NCBI GenBank assembly: GCA_905181935.1
Contig: CAJIZV010000002.1
Span: 744,001 to 808,000, forward strand
Reading direction: 5' to 3'
Origin: an uncultured Amylibacter sp.
Lineage (GTDB): Bacteria; Pseudomonadota; Alphaproteobacteria; Rhodobacterales; Rhodobacteraceae
Length of the DNA: 64,000 nucleotides
Shown: piece by piece, positions 50,082-59,482 of the stretch
How the letters are laid out: each line of letters opens with the position of its first letter
Position numbering within the stretch: position 1 is the first letter of the stretch
Position numbers and translations under genes: made by a program
The notes under the pieces: model-generated
Database searches by the model: none
What the model was told of the DNA's origin: nothing
What the model saw: the letters and a program-made list of their open reading frames with translations, nothing else

Positions 50082-51409
50082 ATGACTTCTAAACGTATCT
50101 CTATTATCGGCCTTGGCTACATTGGTTTGCCGACTGCTGCAGTTTTTGCCTCTAGAAAACAGAAGGTAATAGGTGTTGATGTAATCCAGGATACGGTCGA
50201 CATTATCAATGCTGGTAAAGTCCACATCGACGAACCCGGTCTGGAATTGATGGTAAAGAAGGGCATTAATAGTGGGTTTTTAAAAGCAGTTACCTCGCCT
50301 GAGCCGGCAGATGCTTTTTTGATTGCGGTTCCTACTCCTTTTTTAAAACATATCTCTGAAGATTCGGTACCGAAGCCCGATCTTTCGTATATTGAATCAG
50401 CTTCAAGATCGGTTGCCAAAGTATTAAAAAAGGGGGATGTTGTGATTTTAGAGTCAACCTCGCCAGTTGGGACAACTGAAAAAATGGCTGGATGGCTTGC
50501 TCAGGAACGGCATGATCTGACATTTCCTCAAATGCATGGGTCAATTTCAGATATTCGAATAGCATACTGCCCAGAAAGAGTTCTACCTGGCAATATAATT
50601 AATGAATTAATTAAAAATGATAGAGTCATTGGTGGAATGACAGAAAGATGTTCTGAGGCAGCTATACAGGTATACAGATCTTTTGTTGAAGGTAATTGTG
50701 TGACTACTAATGTCCGAACTGCTGAAATGACTAAACTGACAGAAAATGCCAGTCGTGATGTTGGAATTGCGTTTGCTAACGAACTTTCCGTTATTTGTGA
50801 TGATCTCGATATTGATGTGTGGGAATTAATTCGACTTGCTAATCGACATCCGACGGGTGGACATCTTGCAGCCGGGGCCAGGTGTCGGCGGCCACTGCAT
50901 TGCGGTTGATCCCTGGTTTATTGTTGATAGATCGCCAAACCGCTCTAAACTTAATTGCGGCAGGCTAGAGGCGTCAACGACCGCAAGCCACTATGGGTTA
51001 TAGATAAAGTCAAGTTAGCTATTGCAGACATGTTCTGCTAAAGGACCCATCTAAGTCGTCTTGTAGCATTATTACCGTCGCATGCTACGGCTTGGCGTTC
51101 AAGCCAAACATCGATGATTTGCGTGAAAGCCCGGCTCTTCTGATAGCGACAAAAAATCATTGAAATGCATTCGGGCACTGTGTTGCTAGTCGAGCCGAAT
51201 ATACCGTCACTTCCAGACAGTTTAAAAAATGGGCAGTTATCTGCTCTGGACGAGTCCATTGCAGGAGCTGATATACATTTACTATTAGTGGACCACTCTA
51301 GAGTTTTATAATAGGCGCCCAAGTTCTGGGTGTTATTGTTGACACACGAGGGATTTGGTCCAGCTTAGAGATAGGCTGGAGTGACTGCCTTCACCAAAGA
51401 AGCAGCTAA
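50082..51409 (+). pseudogene. wecC: UDP-N-acetyl-D-mannosamine dehydrogenase, frameshifted
   Basis: Oxidises UDP-ManNAc to UDP-ManNAcA. The first 265 codons are intact (ISIIGLGYIGLPTAAVFA, ESTSPVGTTEKM, YCPERVLPG, AEMTKLTENASRDVGIAFANEL). Frame changes follow near 50857, 50952, 51045-51052 and at an A-run near 51152. After them the catalytic-Cys segment [17 protein letters not shown], then YGLAFKPNIDDLRESPAL and LLVEPNIPSLPDSL, can still be read. Asn-Ala-Ser-Arg replaces the usual Asn-Ala-Tyr-Arg at the NAD-domain junction. The exact 3' end is uncertain. Confidence 0.82.
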
Positions 51410-51453
51410 CTAATATACTATGTGCATACGCAGTTTAATACAGGAATATCAGC

Positions 51454-52451
51454 ATGCTGAATAATAAAACAGTACTAATCACTGGTGGCACAGGGTCATT
51501 TGGTAAAAAGTTTATTGAAACATTAAAAGAAGATATTCGGACGTTAAGAAGATTATAATTTATTCCAGAGATGAGTTGAAACAATCAGATTTGAAGCAAA
51601 AGTATCCGGAACGAGATTTCCCGCATCTACGCTTTTTTATCGGAGATGTGAGAGATAAGGAGCGATTAAAAAGAGCCTGTGAGGGCGTCGATGTGATTAT
51701 TCATGCTGCGGCTATCAAGCAGGTAGATACCGCGGAATACAATCCCACAGAGTGCATTCGTACTAATATCGATGGCGCTGAAAATGTTATTCATGGTGCT
51801 CTTGATTGTGGTGTTAAGCATGTTGTGGCGTGTTCGCCACCAAAACCAGGTACAGGCATTAACGATGCCATACTCTATACCGCTAATTACTGTGGTGCCG
51901 ATACCACCGCCAATAATATAAGGGGCTCAAAAAATATTAAGTTTAGCGTAGTACGCTATGGAAACGTCATGGGCTCGAGAGGCTCTGTAATTCCATTTTT
52001 TATGAATAAAAAGAGTGATGGAATACTTCCGATTACCCACCCAGAAATGACTCGATTTAATATCTCATTGCAGGCTGGTGTAGATATGGTTATGTACGCG
52101 CTTGAACATCATTTGGGAGGTGAGATTTTTGTTCCAAAAATCCCATCTTATCGTATTTTAGACATTGCTAAGGCTGTCGACCCTGAATGTGAAACTCCTA
52201 TTGTAGGCATTAGACCTGGCGAAAAACTGCATGAGGAGATGATAACAGATACGGATTCTCTCAATACTATTGACCTTGGAAAGTACTATGCAATTCTTCC
52301 TTCAGTATCTTTTAGTTGCACTGAGGCTGACTATCTAGTGCATCATAAAGCCAAGAAAGTCTCGTTTGGATTTAAATATAACTCCGGAACCAATGATCAG
52401 TGGGAAACGGTAGACAGTTTAAAAGACTTAATTGGTAAGCACTTTATTTAA
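51454..52451 (+). pseudogene. UDP-GlcNAc 4,6-dehydratase (PseB-like), frameshift and damaged active site
   Basis: An SDR enzyme of the PseB/FlaA1 class that starts pseudaminic- or related diamino-sugar synthesis. Reading starts at ATG 51454 (VLITGGTGSFGKKFIETL); one frame change near 51537 leads into IIIYSRDELKQSDL, and the frame then stays open to 52451. Between 51832 and 51915 the expected catalytic segment (STDKA...LYGATK) is replaced by an unrelated-looking stretch of equal length, leaving no YxxxK. Downstream conservation is excellent (SVVRYGNVMGSRGSVIPFF, THPEMTRFNIS, GEIFVPKIPSYRI, GIRPGEKLHEEMI). Confidence 0.8.
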
Positions 52452-52515
52452 ATAGTTTTGTGGCTTAATTGGTGTATTGCCTGATTTTTTTACTTCTAAC
52501 TCTAAGAAAAAGAAT

Positions 52516-53385
52516 ATGAAACTTACAATTGGTTCTGTCCAGTTTGGTCTCCCTTACGGAATATCCAATGTTGCCGGCCAAGTTTCGTTATGCGAAGTAG
52601 AAAAAATACTCAACTTAGCAAGAAAGTATAATGTGGACATGATTGACACAGCCATCGCATACGGTGATAGCGAATCGGTTTTAGGCCTAATAGGAGTGAA
52701 TGATTTTAAGGTAATCACTAAGTTGCCTGTTCTTCCTGATGATTCAGCTGACTTTACAGGCTGGGTGGAAAAGCATATCGAAGAATCGTTGGTTCGATTA
52801 AATAAAAGTTCAATTCATGGCCTTTTAGTACATCACGCCGAATCTTTAGAAGGTTCTGATGGTGAAAAGCTTGGATTTGCACTTGATAAAATCAAATGCT
52901 CTGGATTGGTAGAAAAAGTCGGTGTTTCTATTTATCAGCCGTCTGTGCTTGACAAAATAATGAAAAACGCCGCGATTGATATTGTTCAGGCGCCGTTTAA
53001 TGTCGTGGATACGAGTATTATCTCCAGTGGATGGCTAGATAAGTTAGACAAGGCAGGTGTTGAGGTGCATGTTCGTTCTATATTTATGCAGGGACTACTT
53101 CTGATGGACCGAAACAGTATTCCTGACAAATTCAACCGGTGGTCCGTTCTTTGGGATCAATGGCATGAGAAACTCAATACCTACGACTTGGACGCATTAA
53201 CGGAATGCATTAGTTTTGTTAACTCTTTCTCTAAGGTCGATCGTATGGTTGTAGGCATCGAATCGGCAGTGCAATTGCAACAAGTGTTAGATGCAATAGA
53301 CCTTAGAACTAATCCAATTGATTGGACGCAAATGACCTGTAATGATGATATGTTAATAAACCCGTCAAACTGGAGTCAATTGTGA
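52516..53385 (+). CDS. Aldo/keto reductase family protein
   Basis: A 289-aa TIM-barrel oxidoreductase. The catalytic tetrad positions are visible: Asp and Tyr in MIDTAIAYGDSE, Lys in VITKLP and His in GLLVHHAE. Proteins of this kind recur in sialic-acid-like and O-antigen clusters, where they may reduce sugar intermediates; the substrate is unknown. The ATG at 52516 is chosen because the barrel starts there; the frame runs 13 codons further upstream without similarity. Its TGA overlaps the GTG of the next gene by 4 bp. It is the first intact gene of the island after the damaged stretch. Confidence 0.83.
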   Translation: MKLTIGSVQFGLPYGISNVAGQVSLCEVEKILNLARKYNVDMIDTAIAYGDSESVLGLIGVNDFKVITKLPVLPDDSADFTGWVEKHIEESLVRLNKSSIHGLLVHHAESLEGSDGEKLGFALDKIKCSGLVEKVGVSIYQPSVLDKIMKNAAIDIVQAPFNVVDTSIISSGWLDKLDKAGVEVHVRSIFMQGLLLMDRNSIPDKFNRWSVLWDQWHEKLNTYDLDALTECISFVNSFSKVDRMVVGIESAVQLQQVLDAIDLRTNPIDWTQMTCNDDMLINPSNWSQL

Positions 53386-55409
53386 AGGTCGTAGCTATCG
53401 TTCAGGCTAGGATGGGGTCTACTAGGCTGCCTGGCAAAGTAATGATGTCTATTGGCGGATATACGTTGATAGAGTTACTGTTGATGAGGCTCAGTGAATC
53501 CATCGAGGTTGATGAAATCGTCGTGGCTACTTCTGAGCACACCAATAATAAAGCTCTTATTGATCATGTTCGATCGTTAGGGTTTAGGTGTGAGGAGGGG
53601 AGTGAGAATGATGTCTTGGAAAGATACTATGATACTGCCGTCAAGTGCTCGGCTGATGTGATAATTAGGATCACGGCAGACTGCCCATTAATAGACTCCG
53701 CTATGGTTGATGAGTGTGTTAAAGAATTTAAGCACTCTGGCGTAGATTATTTTTCGAATAATCATCCGGAAAGTTTTCCTGACGGTCTAGATGTTGAGGT
53801 TTTTTCATTTTCGGCTCTCAGTCAAGCTCACCTGGAGGCATCATCGAATATTGATCGTGAACATGTCACTCCGTACATACGCGATTGTAATAAATTCTCT
53901 ATCGGCGAGATGGTATGTAACGAGGATCATTCAGACAAGAGATGGACAGTAGATGAGCCTGAGGATTTCAATGTAGTAAAAAATATATTTGATACCTTTT
54001 TACCTAATGTAAATTTTAGTTGGTTGGAGGTGCTTAAGCTTTTTAATAATAGGCCTGAGCTATTTGAGGACAACAAAGATATGGTTAGGAATGAGGGGGC
54101 GGTTATGGGTACTGGACAAAAGTTGTGGAGGCGAGCTAACAAGGTAATTCCTGGCGGGAATATGCTTCTATCGAAAAGGTCTGAATTATTTTTGCCTGGT
54201 CAATGGCCGAGTTATTTTGATCGAGCCAAGGGTTGCACCGTATGGGATCTGGATGGTAAGCAGTACACTGATATGTCTATTATGGGAATAGGTACTAATA
54301 CTCTTGGTTATGGGAATGATGAGGTCGATGAGGCTGTAAGGGTGGCCCTTGAAAAAGGAAATATGTCCACGCTCAACTGTCCGGAAGAGGTGTATCTAGC
54401 GGAGAAGCTTGTGGATATGCATCCGTGGTCTGACATGGTAAAGTTTGCCAGAAGTGGAGGTGAGGCAAACGCCATCGCTATTAGGATTGCTCGAGCTGCC
54501 AGTGGTAAAGACAATGTTGCTATCTGCGGATACCACGGCTGGCATGACTGGTATTTGGCAGCCAACTTGGGGGACGAGGAAAATCTTACAGGACATCTAT
54601 TGCCGGGGCTCGACCCAAAAGGTGTTCCAAACGCGTTACGTGGGACCGTTTTCCCTTTCCAATATAATGAGTTTGAGCAGCTAGAAAATATCGTAGGGAC
54701 ACGTGATATCGGGGTGATAAAAATGGAGGTGGTTCGGAATGCGCCACCTGAAGACGACTTTCTTAAAAAGGTGCGGAAATTGGCCACCGATAATGGGATT
54801 GTTCTAATTTTTGATGAGTGTACTTCTGGTTTTCGGGAGAGTTTCGGGGGTATTCATAAAAACTATAATGTCCAGCCAGATATTGCTATGTTTGGAAAGG
54901 CCCTAGGTAACGGCTATGCCATAACTGCAATTTTAGGAAAGAGAGAAATTATGAACGAAGCTCAGTCCACGTTCATCAGTAGTACATTTTGGACAGAACG
55001 AGTTGGGCCGGCTGCTGCTTTAAAAACCCTAGAGGTTATGGAAAAATCCAGATCTTGGGAAACTATCACCAATATCGGCGCCGGAATAAAGAGTAGGTGG
55101 CAGGAATTGGCTGATAAGAATGAGTTGGCTATAAATCAGTTCGGTATTGCATCATTAGCTGGATTTAATTTTTCTAGTGATAACGCGTTAGCCTACAAAA
55201 CCCTAATAACTCAAGAAATGCTTAAAAATAATTTTTTGGCATCTAACTTGATATATGCGTCTGTTACTCATAGCCAGGATAATATTGATGAATACTTTTC
55301 AATCCTAGAGGGAATATTTTCCCTTGTACGAGAATGTGAGGACGGACGTGATGTTAATGATCTTTTAGATGGTCCGATTTGTGATTCCGGTTTTAAAAGG
55401 CTTAATTGA
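53382..55409 (+). CDS. Bifunctional SpsF-like cytidylyltransferase / class III aminotransferase
   Basis: A 675-aa fusion. Residues 1-240 are an SpsF/NeuA-like nucleotidyltransferase (IVQARMGSTRLPGKVM, RITADCPLID, DIDREHVTPYI). Residues about 245-675 are a glutamate-1-semialdehyde-aminomutase-like PLP enzyme (KVIPGGNMLLSKR, GYHGWHDWY, IFDECTSGFR, PLP lysine 506 in MFGKALGNGYA). The likely role is to transaminate a keto-sugar intermediate and/or activate a nonulosonic acid with CMP. It starts with GTG, coupled to the aldo/keto reductase. Such fusions occur next to NeuB homologues; the product is not known to me. Confidence 0.85.
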   Translation: MKVVAIVQARMGSTRLPGKVMMSIGGYTLIELLLMRLSESIEVDEIVVATSEHTNNKALIDHVRSLGFRCEEGSENDVLERYYDTAVKCSADVIIRITADCPLIDSAMVDECVKEFKHSGVDYFSNNHPESFPDGLDVEVFSFSALSQAHLEASSNIDREHVTPYIRDCNKFSIGEMVCNEDHSDKRWTVDEPEDFNVVKNIFDTFLPNVNFSWLEVLKLFNNRPELFEDNKDMVRNEGAVMGTGQKLWRRANKVIPGGNMLLSKRSELFLPGQWPSYFDRAKGCTVWDLDGKQYTDMSIMGIGTNTLGYGNDEVDEAVRVALEKGNMSTLNCPEEVYLAEKLVDMHPWSDMVKFARSGGEANAIAIRIARAASGKDNVAICGYHGWHDWYLAANLGDEENLTGHLLPGLDPKGVPNALRGTVFPFQYNEFEQLENIVGTRDIGVIKMEVVRNAPPEDDFLKKVRKLATDNGIVLIFDECTSGFRESFGGIHKNYNVQPDIAMFGKALGNGYAITAILGKREIMNEAQSTFISSTFWTERVGPAAALKTLEVMEKSRSWETITNIGAGIKSRWQELADKNELAINQFGIASLAGFNFSSDNALAYKTLITQEMLKNNFLASNLIYASVTHSQDNIDEYFSILEGIFSLVRECEDGRDVNDLLDGPICDSGFKRLN

Positions 55410-55418
55410 TAATATATT

Positions 55419-56312
55419 ATGACTGTATCTTTAAACATATGTGTAGTCGGTGGAAGTGGTATGCTGGGCTCATACTTAATTCCTTATCTCAGAGGGCTAG
55501 GACATAGGGTTTTTTGCTTTTCGAGAAAATGTCGTGTTGGCGATGACAATGTGCTTGTTAATACTGATTCTGACCGTTCCTTGGGGAACGCCCTTGACAC
55601 CTGCCAGCCATCGATCATATTAAATTTAGCCGCACTAACTGATGTGGATTTGTGTGAGCGCGATCCTCACCAGGCGTACTTATGTAACGTCGGTGTGGTT
55701 GAGAGATTATCTCGCTGGGTTACAAAAAACTCGAGTTGTCATTTGGTTCAAGTTTCTACGGACCATAACTACGACCAGGAAGGTCCACAATCTGAACTGG
55801 ACATAAAAATAAAAAATTATTACGGCTTCTCTAAATATGCTGGAGAACTCGCTGCGATGTCGGTTGGAGCTACAGTTCTTAGAACTAATTTTTTTGGGAA
55901 AAGCCTCTGTACTGGACGGCAAAGTTTTAGCGACTGGTCATATAATGCTTTGGCGAGAAGGGACAAAATATCTGTGTTTGAGGATATTTTTTTTAGCCCT
56001 TTATCAATGTTATCTTTATCTGAATGCATTGAACGTGTGATTTATAATCCAATACCAGGAGTGTTTAATTTAGGATCGAGAAAAGGGTTATCAAAGGCAG
56101 ATTTTGTCTTTAAATTAGCCCATGTTTTTGACTTTGAAACTGACAATGTGTCAAAAGTGCTATACAGAGACCAGAACTTTTCGACACCGCGACCCTCTGA
56201 TATGAGAATGGATAGCACGAGATTTGAATTGGCATATTACCCTGGCGGTCTGCCAACATTAGAAAAAGAAATTAATCTTATTGTAGGAGAATATTCTAAT
56301 GAAGGTAGATAG
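55419..56312 (+). CDS. RmlD-like NDP-sugar reductase
   Basis: A 297-aa short-chain dehydrogenase of the dTDP-4-dehydrorhamnose reductase family. The NAD(P) motif VVGGSGMLGSYLIPYL, LNLAALTDVDLCERDP, VSTDHNYD and the catalytic Tyr-Lys in YYGFSKYAGE are visible. The usual STDYVFDG is altered to STDHNYDQEGP, suggesting a substrate other than dTDP-rhamnose precursor, and no rmlABC is nearby. It overlaps the NeuB-like gene by 14 bp, supporting a shared pathway. Confidence 0.82.
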   Translation: MTVSLNICVVGGSGMLGSYLIPYLRGLGHRVFCFSRKCRVGDDNVLVNTDSDRSLGNALDTCQPSIILNLAALTDVDLCERDPHQAYLCNVGVVERLSRWVTKNSSCHLVQVSTDHNYDQEGPQSELDIKIKNYYGFSKYAGELAAMSVGATVLRTNFFGKSLCTGRQSFSDWSYNALARRDKISVFEDIFFSPLSMLSLSECIERVIYNPIPGVFNLGSRKGLSKADFVFKLAHVFDFETDNVSKVLYRDQNFSTPRPSDMRMDSTRFELAYYPGGLPTLEKEINLIVGEYSNEGR

Positions 56313-57375
56313 TGTTTTAACAATAGATGGCGTAGATATAGGCTCCGGGCATAATACTTATTTCATTGCTGATATTGCAGCGAACCATGATGGAGATTTA
56401 GCTAGAGCGAAAGACTTAATTTATCTAGCGGCTGAGGCTGGCGCTAATGCGGCCAAATTTCAGCATTTTCAGGCCAAAACTATAGTGAGCGATAAAGGCT
56501 TTCGAGATATGGGTGGCAAGCAGTCACATCAGTCGAAATGGAAAAAATCTGTTAGTGAAGTATATGCAGATGCTAGCGTGAGCTTGAATTGGACTGAGGA
56601 ACTCAAAAACACTTGTAAAGATGCAGGTATTCCTTTTTTTACAACGCCATATTCATTGGAAGTAATTGATGAGTTAGACCCGCATGTACCTGCGTATAAA
56701 ATTGGGTCTGGAGATATAACTTGGCGTGGCATGGTCGAAAAAGTCGCGATGCAAAATAAGCCATACTTTTTGGCTTGCGGTGCTTCGACTATGGATGAGG
56801 TTATGCGAGCTGTTTCATGGGCTGTAGAGGTAAACCCAAAATTCGGATTAATGCAGTGTAATACTAACTACACTGCTGAATTAGAGAACTTCAACTACAT
56901 ACATTTAAATGTATTGAAGACCCTGAGAGAGATGTATCCAAGTATGGTGTTGGGTTTGAGTGATCATACTCCTCAGCATGCTACTGTTCTTGGAGCTGTC
57001 GCCTTAGGCGCTTCGATGATTGAGAAACATTTCACTGATGACGTGTCTAGAGAAGGTCCGGATCATAAATTTTCCATGGACCCTGTAACGTGGCGAGATA
57101 TGGTTGATCGCACAAGAGAGTTAGAGCTATCAATGGGGTTTGGGATTAAAAAAGTGGAAGATAATGAGCTTGAAACTGTGATTGTACAGCGCAGGTCACT
57201 TAGAGCAACGCGAGACTTGAAGGCTGGCCATGAAGTAAAAGCAGGTGACTTTATACCGCTGAGGCCATGCCCCTCTGATGCTATCTCACCTGAACAGTCA
57301 AGGACGATTATTGGTAATAGCCTTAGAAAAGATGTAGACGAAGGAGATTATCTTCGAGAACGTGATTTTAATTGA
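56299..57375 (+). CDS. NeuB-family nonulosonic acid synthase
   Basis: Condenses phosphoenolpyruvate with a six-carbon amino sugar to give a nine-carbon sialic-acid-like sugar. The 358-aa protein has the TIM-barrel start FIADIAANHDGDLARAKDLI, KFQHFQAKTIV, FTTPYS, KIGSGDI, GLSDHT and IEKHFTDD, and a C-terminal SAF (antifreeze-like) domain (RRSLRATRDLKAGHEVKAGDF). The first motif has Asp25 where NeuB/PseI/LegI normally have Glu (IAEIG). The exact product (Neu5Ac, Pse, Leg or other) is undetermined. Confidence 0.88.
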   Translation: MKVDSVLTIDGVDIGSGHNTYFIADIAANHDGDLARAKDLIYLAAEAGANAAKFQHFQAKTIVSDKGFRDMGGKQSHQSKWKKSVSEVYADASVSLNWTEELKNTCKDAGIPFFTTPYSLEVIDELDPHVPAYKIGSGDITWRGMVEKVAMQNKPYFLACGASTMDEVMRAVSWAVEVNPKFGLMQCNTNYTAELENFNYIHLNVLKTLREMYPSMVLGLSDHTPQHATVLGAVALGASMIEKHFTDDVSREGPDHKFSMDPVTWRDMVDRTRELELSMGFGIKKVEDNELETVIVQRRSLRATRDLKAGHEVKAGDFIPLRPCPSDAISPEQSRTIIGNSLRKDVDEGDYLRERDFN

Positions 57376-57388
57376 ATCGCCTCTAAAG

Positions 57389-58117
57389 ATGAATGTATCA
57401 ATAGTAATTACTACCTATAACTATTCAGATTTCATAGAAAGCTGTATAAATTCTTGTCTTAATCAGATCTATACAAGACTGAGTTATGAGATTATTGTGG
57501 TTGATGATGGAAGTGCCGACAACACCCCAGACATTTTAAAGTCCTATTCTTCTGATTTAGTTCGTGTTTTTAGGATTGAGAATTCTGGTATTGAAAAAGC
57601 AAGTAATTTTGGCTTTTCAAAAGCAAACGGTGATTATGTCGTTAGAGTCGATGCTGATGATCTATTATTGCCAAATTATTTGGCTTCAATGGAGAATGTT
57701 CTTTCCAATGAATATGGGTTTTTCTATTCGAACTATCAGGTAATTGATGGCAAGGATAAGATATTAAAAAATATACGCCTACCTGAGTTTGATCCTAAAG
57801 AGATACTTTCTAGAGGAGACTTTCTTGCGACAGGTACCCTAATTAGAGCAGATATCTTAAATCAGTTTGGCCCCTACAAGTGCGAAATAATTAATAGTGG
57901 TCTCGAAAACTATGAATTTATCATCGAACTGTTACGTAACGGAGTTTCTGGTTTGCATATATCCGAGGAGCTTTTTAGTTATCGACGGCACTCAAAAAAT
58001 ATCTCTGAGATTAAAAGAGATGCAATTATTCGAAATGGTAAGCTGCTGTTCGGCAAAAATAATTTAGGACCTTTTGTTACGAATGAGTTCCATCCATATG
58101 ATTTAAAGGTTACTTAA
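57389..58117 (+). CDS. Glycosyltransferase family 2
   Basis: A 242-aa cytoplasmic GT-A glycosyltransferase. The N-terminus VSIVITTYNYSDFIESCINS, IIVVDDGSADNT and the metal-binding DXD-type segment VVRVDADDLLLPNYL are textbook for family 2. Donor and acceptor are unknown; it probably adds a sugar to the repeat unit of the surface polymer. The ATG at 57389 gives the normal N-terminus; GTG at 57362 would extend it by nine residues into neuB. The next gene starts 2 bp after its stop. Confidence 0.88.
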   Translation: MNVSIVITTYNYSDFIESCINSCLNQIYTRLSYEIIVVDDGSADNTPDILKSYSSDLVRVFRIENSGIEKASNFGFSKANGDYVVRVDADDLLLPNYLASMENVLSNEYGFFYSNYQVIDGKDKILKNIRLPEFDPKEILSRGDFLATGTLIRADILNQFGPYKCEIINSGLENYEFIIELLRNGVSGLHISEELFSYRRHSKNISEIKRDAIIRNGKLLFGKNNLGPFVTNEFHPYDLKVT

Positions 58118-58119
58118 CT

Positions 58120-58803
58120 ATGAAAAGAATTTTAGTAATCGCGGCACATCCTGATGATGAGTTACTGGGTTGCGGCGGCACTATTGCAAAGCTTTTATCT
58201 AAGGGCTGTGCTTTCAAAATTATATTTATTGGCGAAGGTTCTTCTTGTAGATTCGATGACCCCTCTTGTCAGGATGCTCAAGCAGCGATCGTAAAGCGAA
58301 ATAAATGTGCAAAAGATGCGCTGAACTCGCTCGGAGTATCTGACTATGAATTTAATGATTTACCATGCGGTAGGCTTGACCAAACCCCAATTATTGAAAT
58401 AAACAAGATAATTGAGCGGGCAATCAGGTCATTCGCTCCAGATACTGTGTTTACTCACTACCACGGTGACTCTAATAATGACCATAAAATTGTTTACAAA
58501 TCTACCATAATGGCGACCAGGCCTTGTGGTGAACATATTATTAAAAGAGTTATGTGTTACGAAGTTTTATCCTCGAGTGAGTGGTCTTTTAGCGAGCCAT
58601 TCATCGCAAATTATTTTATTTCACTAGACGAGCATGAAATTGAAGCGAAATGGCGAGCGCTGTCATTGTACGAAGGAGAAATGAGGGACTACCCTTTCCC
58701 ACGATCGTGGGAAGGAGTCAAGGCCCTTGCTGTGAATCGTGGAACTCAGTCAGGTAATTTTTATGCAGAAGCTTTTCACTTAGTCAGGGAGATCCATACT
58801 TGA
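58120..58803 (+). CDS. PIG-L/LmbE family deacetylase
   Basis: A 227-aa zinc-dependent N-deacetylase. The motif AHPDDELLGCGG (from residue 9) and THYHGDSNNDH supply the zinc ligands and catalytic Asp. In sugar clusters such enzymes remove an N-acetyl group from GlcNAc-type or nonulosonic sugars. Its TGA overlaps the TTG of the formyltransferase-fold gene by 4 bp, suggesting deacetylation followed by re-acylation of the same amine. Confidence 0.88.
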   Translation: MKRILVIAAHPDDELLGCGGTIAKLLSKGCAFKIIFIGEGSSCRFDDPSCQDAQAAIVKRNKCAKDALNSLGVSDYEFNDLPCGRLDQTPIIEINKIIERAIRSFAPDTVFTHYHGDSNNDHKIVYKSTIMATRPCGEHIIKRVMCYEVLSSSEWSFSEPFIANYFISLDEHEIEAKWRALSLYEGEMRDYPFPRSWEGVKALAVNRGTQSGNFYAEAFHLVREIHT

Positions 58804-59453
58804 AGATTGCATGTGTAGGTTATCGAGTTTGGGCGATCGATATTTATCAGAATCTTAAAGACAAGCTCCCGGAACATGAGTTTCTTTTGCAGTTATCTGA
58901 GTCTGATTTTTGTGAGCTTGCTATTGCCGCATTTAAACCTGATCTGGTTTTGTTTTATGGTTGGAGCAAGATCATACCTACCAGTCTGGTGACTAAATAT
59001 AGTTGTCTGATGCTGCATCCGTCCTCTTTGCCAAAATATAGAGGAGGAAGCCCACTCCAAAACCAAATTATAAGAGGTGAAACCAAGTCAGCGGTCACTA
59101 TATTTTTAATAGATGAGGGTATAGACACAGGGCCTATTGCAAAACAAAAAGAACTTGATTTGAGTGGTACTTTAAGTGAGATATTTGAGCGAATATCCAA
59201 TATTGGTTTGCAGCTTACTCTTGAGATTGCTCTTGAAGGGTTGAGTGTATACGAGCAAGATGAAGAGGAAGCATCCTATTACAATCGTAGGAAACCTCAC
59301 GAAAGTGAAATAACCATTGATGAATTAACGAATCAATCATCGTTGTATTTATATAATAAAATCAGAATGCTGCAGGACCCCTATCCTAACCCTTTTATTA
59401 AGACTGTCGATGGAAAGAGAATTGTTATCAAGAGTGCAGTTATTCAAGACTAG
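58800..59453 (+). CDS. Formyltransferase-fold protein (catalytic Asn replaced)
   Basis: A 217-aa protein of the GART/Fmt superfamily, which uses 10-formyl-tetrahydrofolate to formylate amino groups, including those of dideoxyamino sugars. LMLHPSSLPKYRGGSPL and DEGIDTGPI are present with His73 and Asp109. The catalytic Asn expected two residues before His73 (N-x-H) is Met71. The start is TTG, coupled to the PIG-L gene. It could be an active variant, a different acyl/formyl-transferase, or inactive. Confidence 0.78.
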   Translation: MKIACVGYRVWAIDIYQNLKDKLPEHEFLLQLSESDFCELAIAAFKPDLVLFYGWSKIIPTSLVTKYSCLMLHPSSLPKYRGGSPLQNQIIRGETKSAVTIFLIDEGIDTGPIAKQKELDLSGTLSEIFERISNIGLQLTLEIALEGLSVYEQDEEEASYYNRRKPHESEITIDELTNQSSLYLYNKIRMLQDPYPNPFIKTVDGKRIVIKSAVIQD

Positions 59454-59482
59454 AACCCTAAAAAATAAATGGAGAAAATAAT

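Noticed and set aside
43139..52477. Insertion sequence or transposase explaining the damaged region
   Set aside because: No transposase fragments, terminal inverted repeats or target duplications were found around the broken genes.
54308..54787. Antisense ORF of 159 codons opposite the aminotransferase domain
   Set aside because: It is complementary to a highly conserved PLP-enzyme region, so codon constraint explains its openness.
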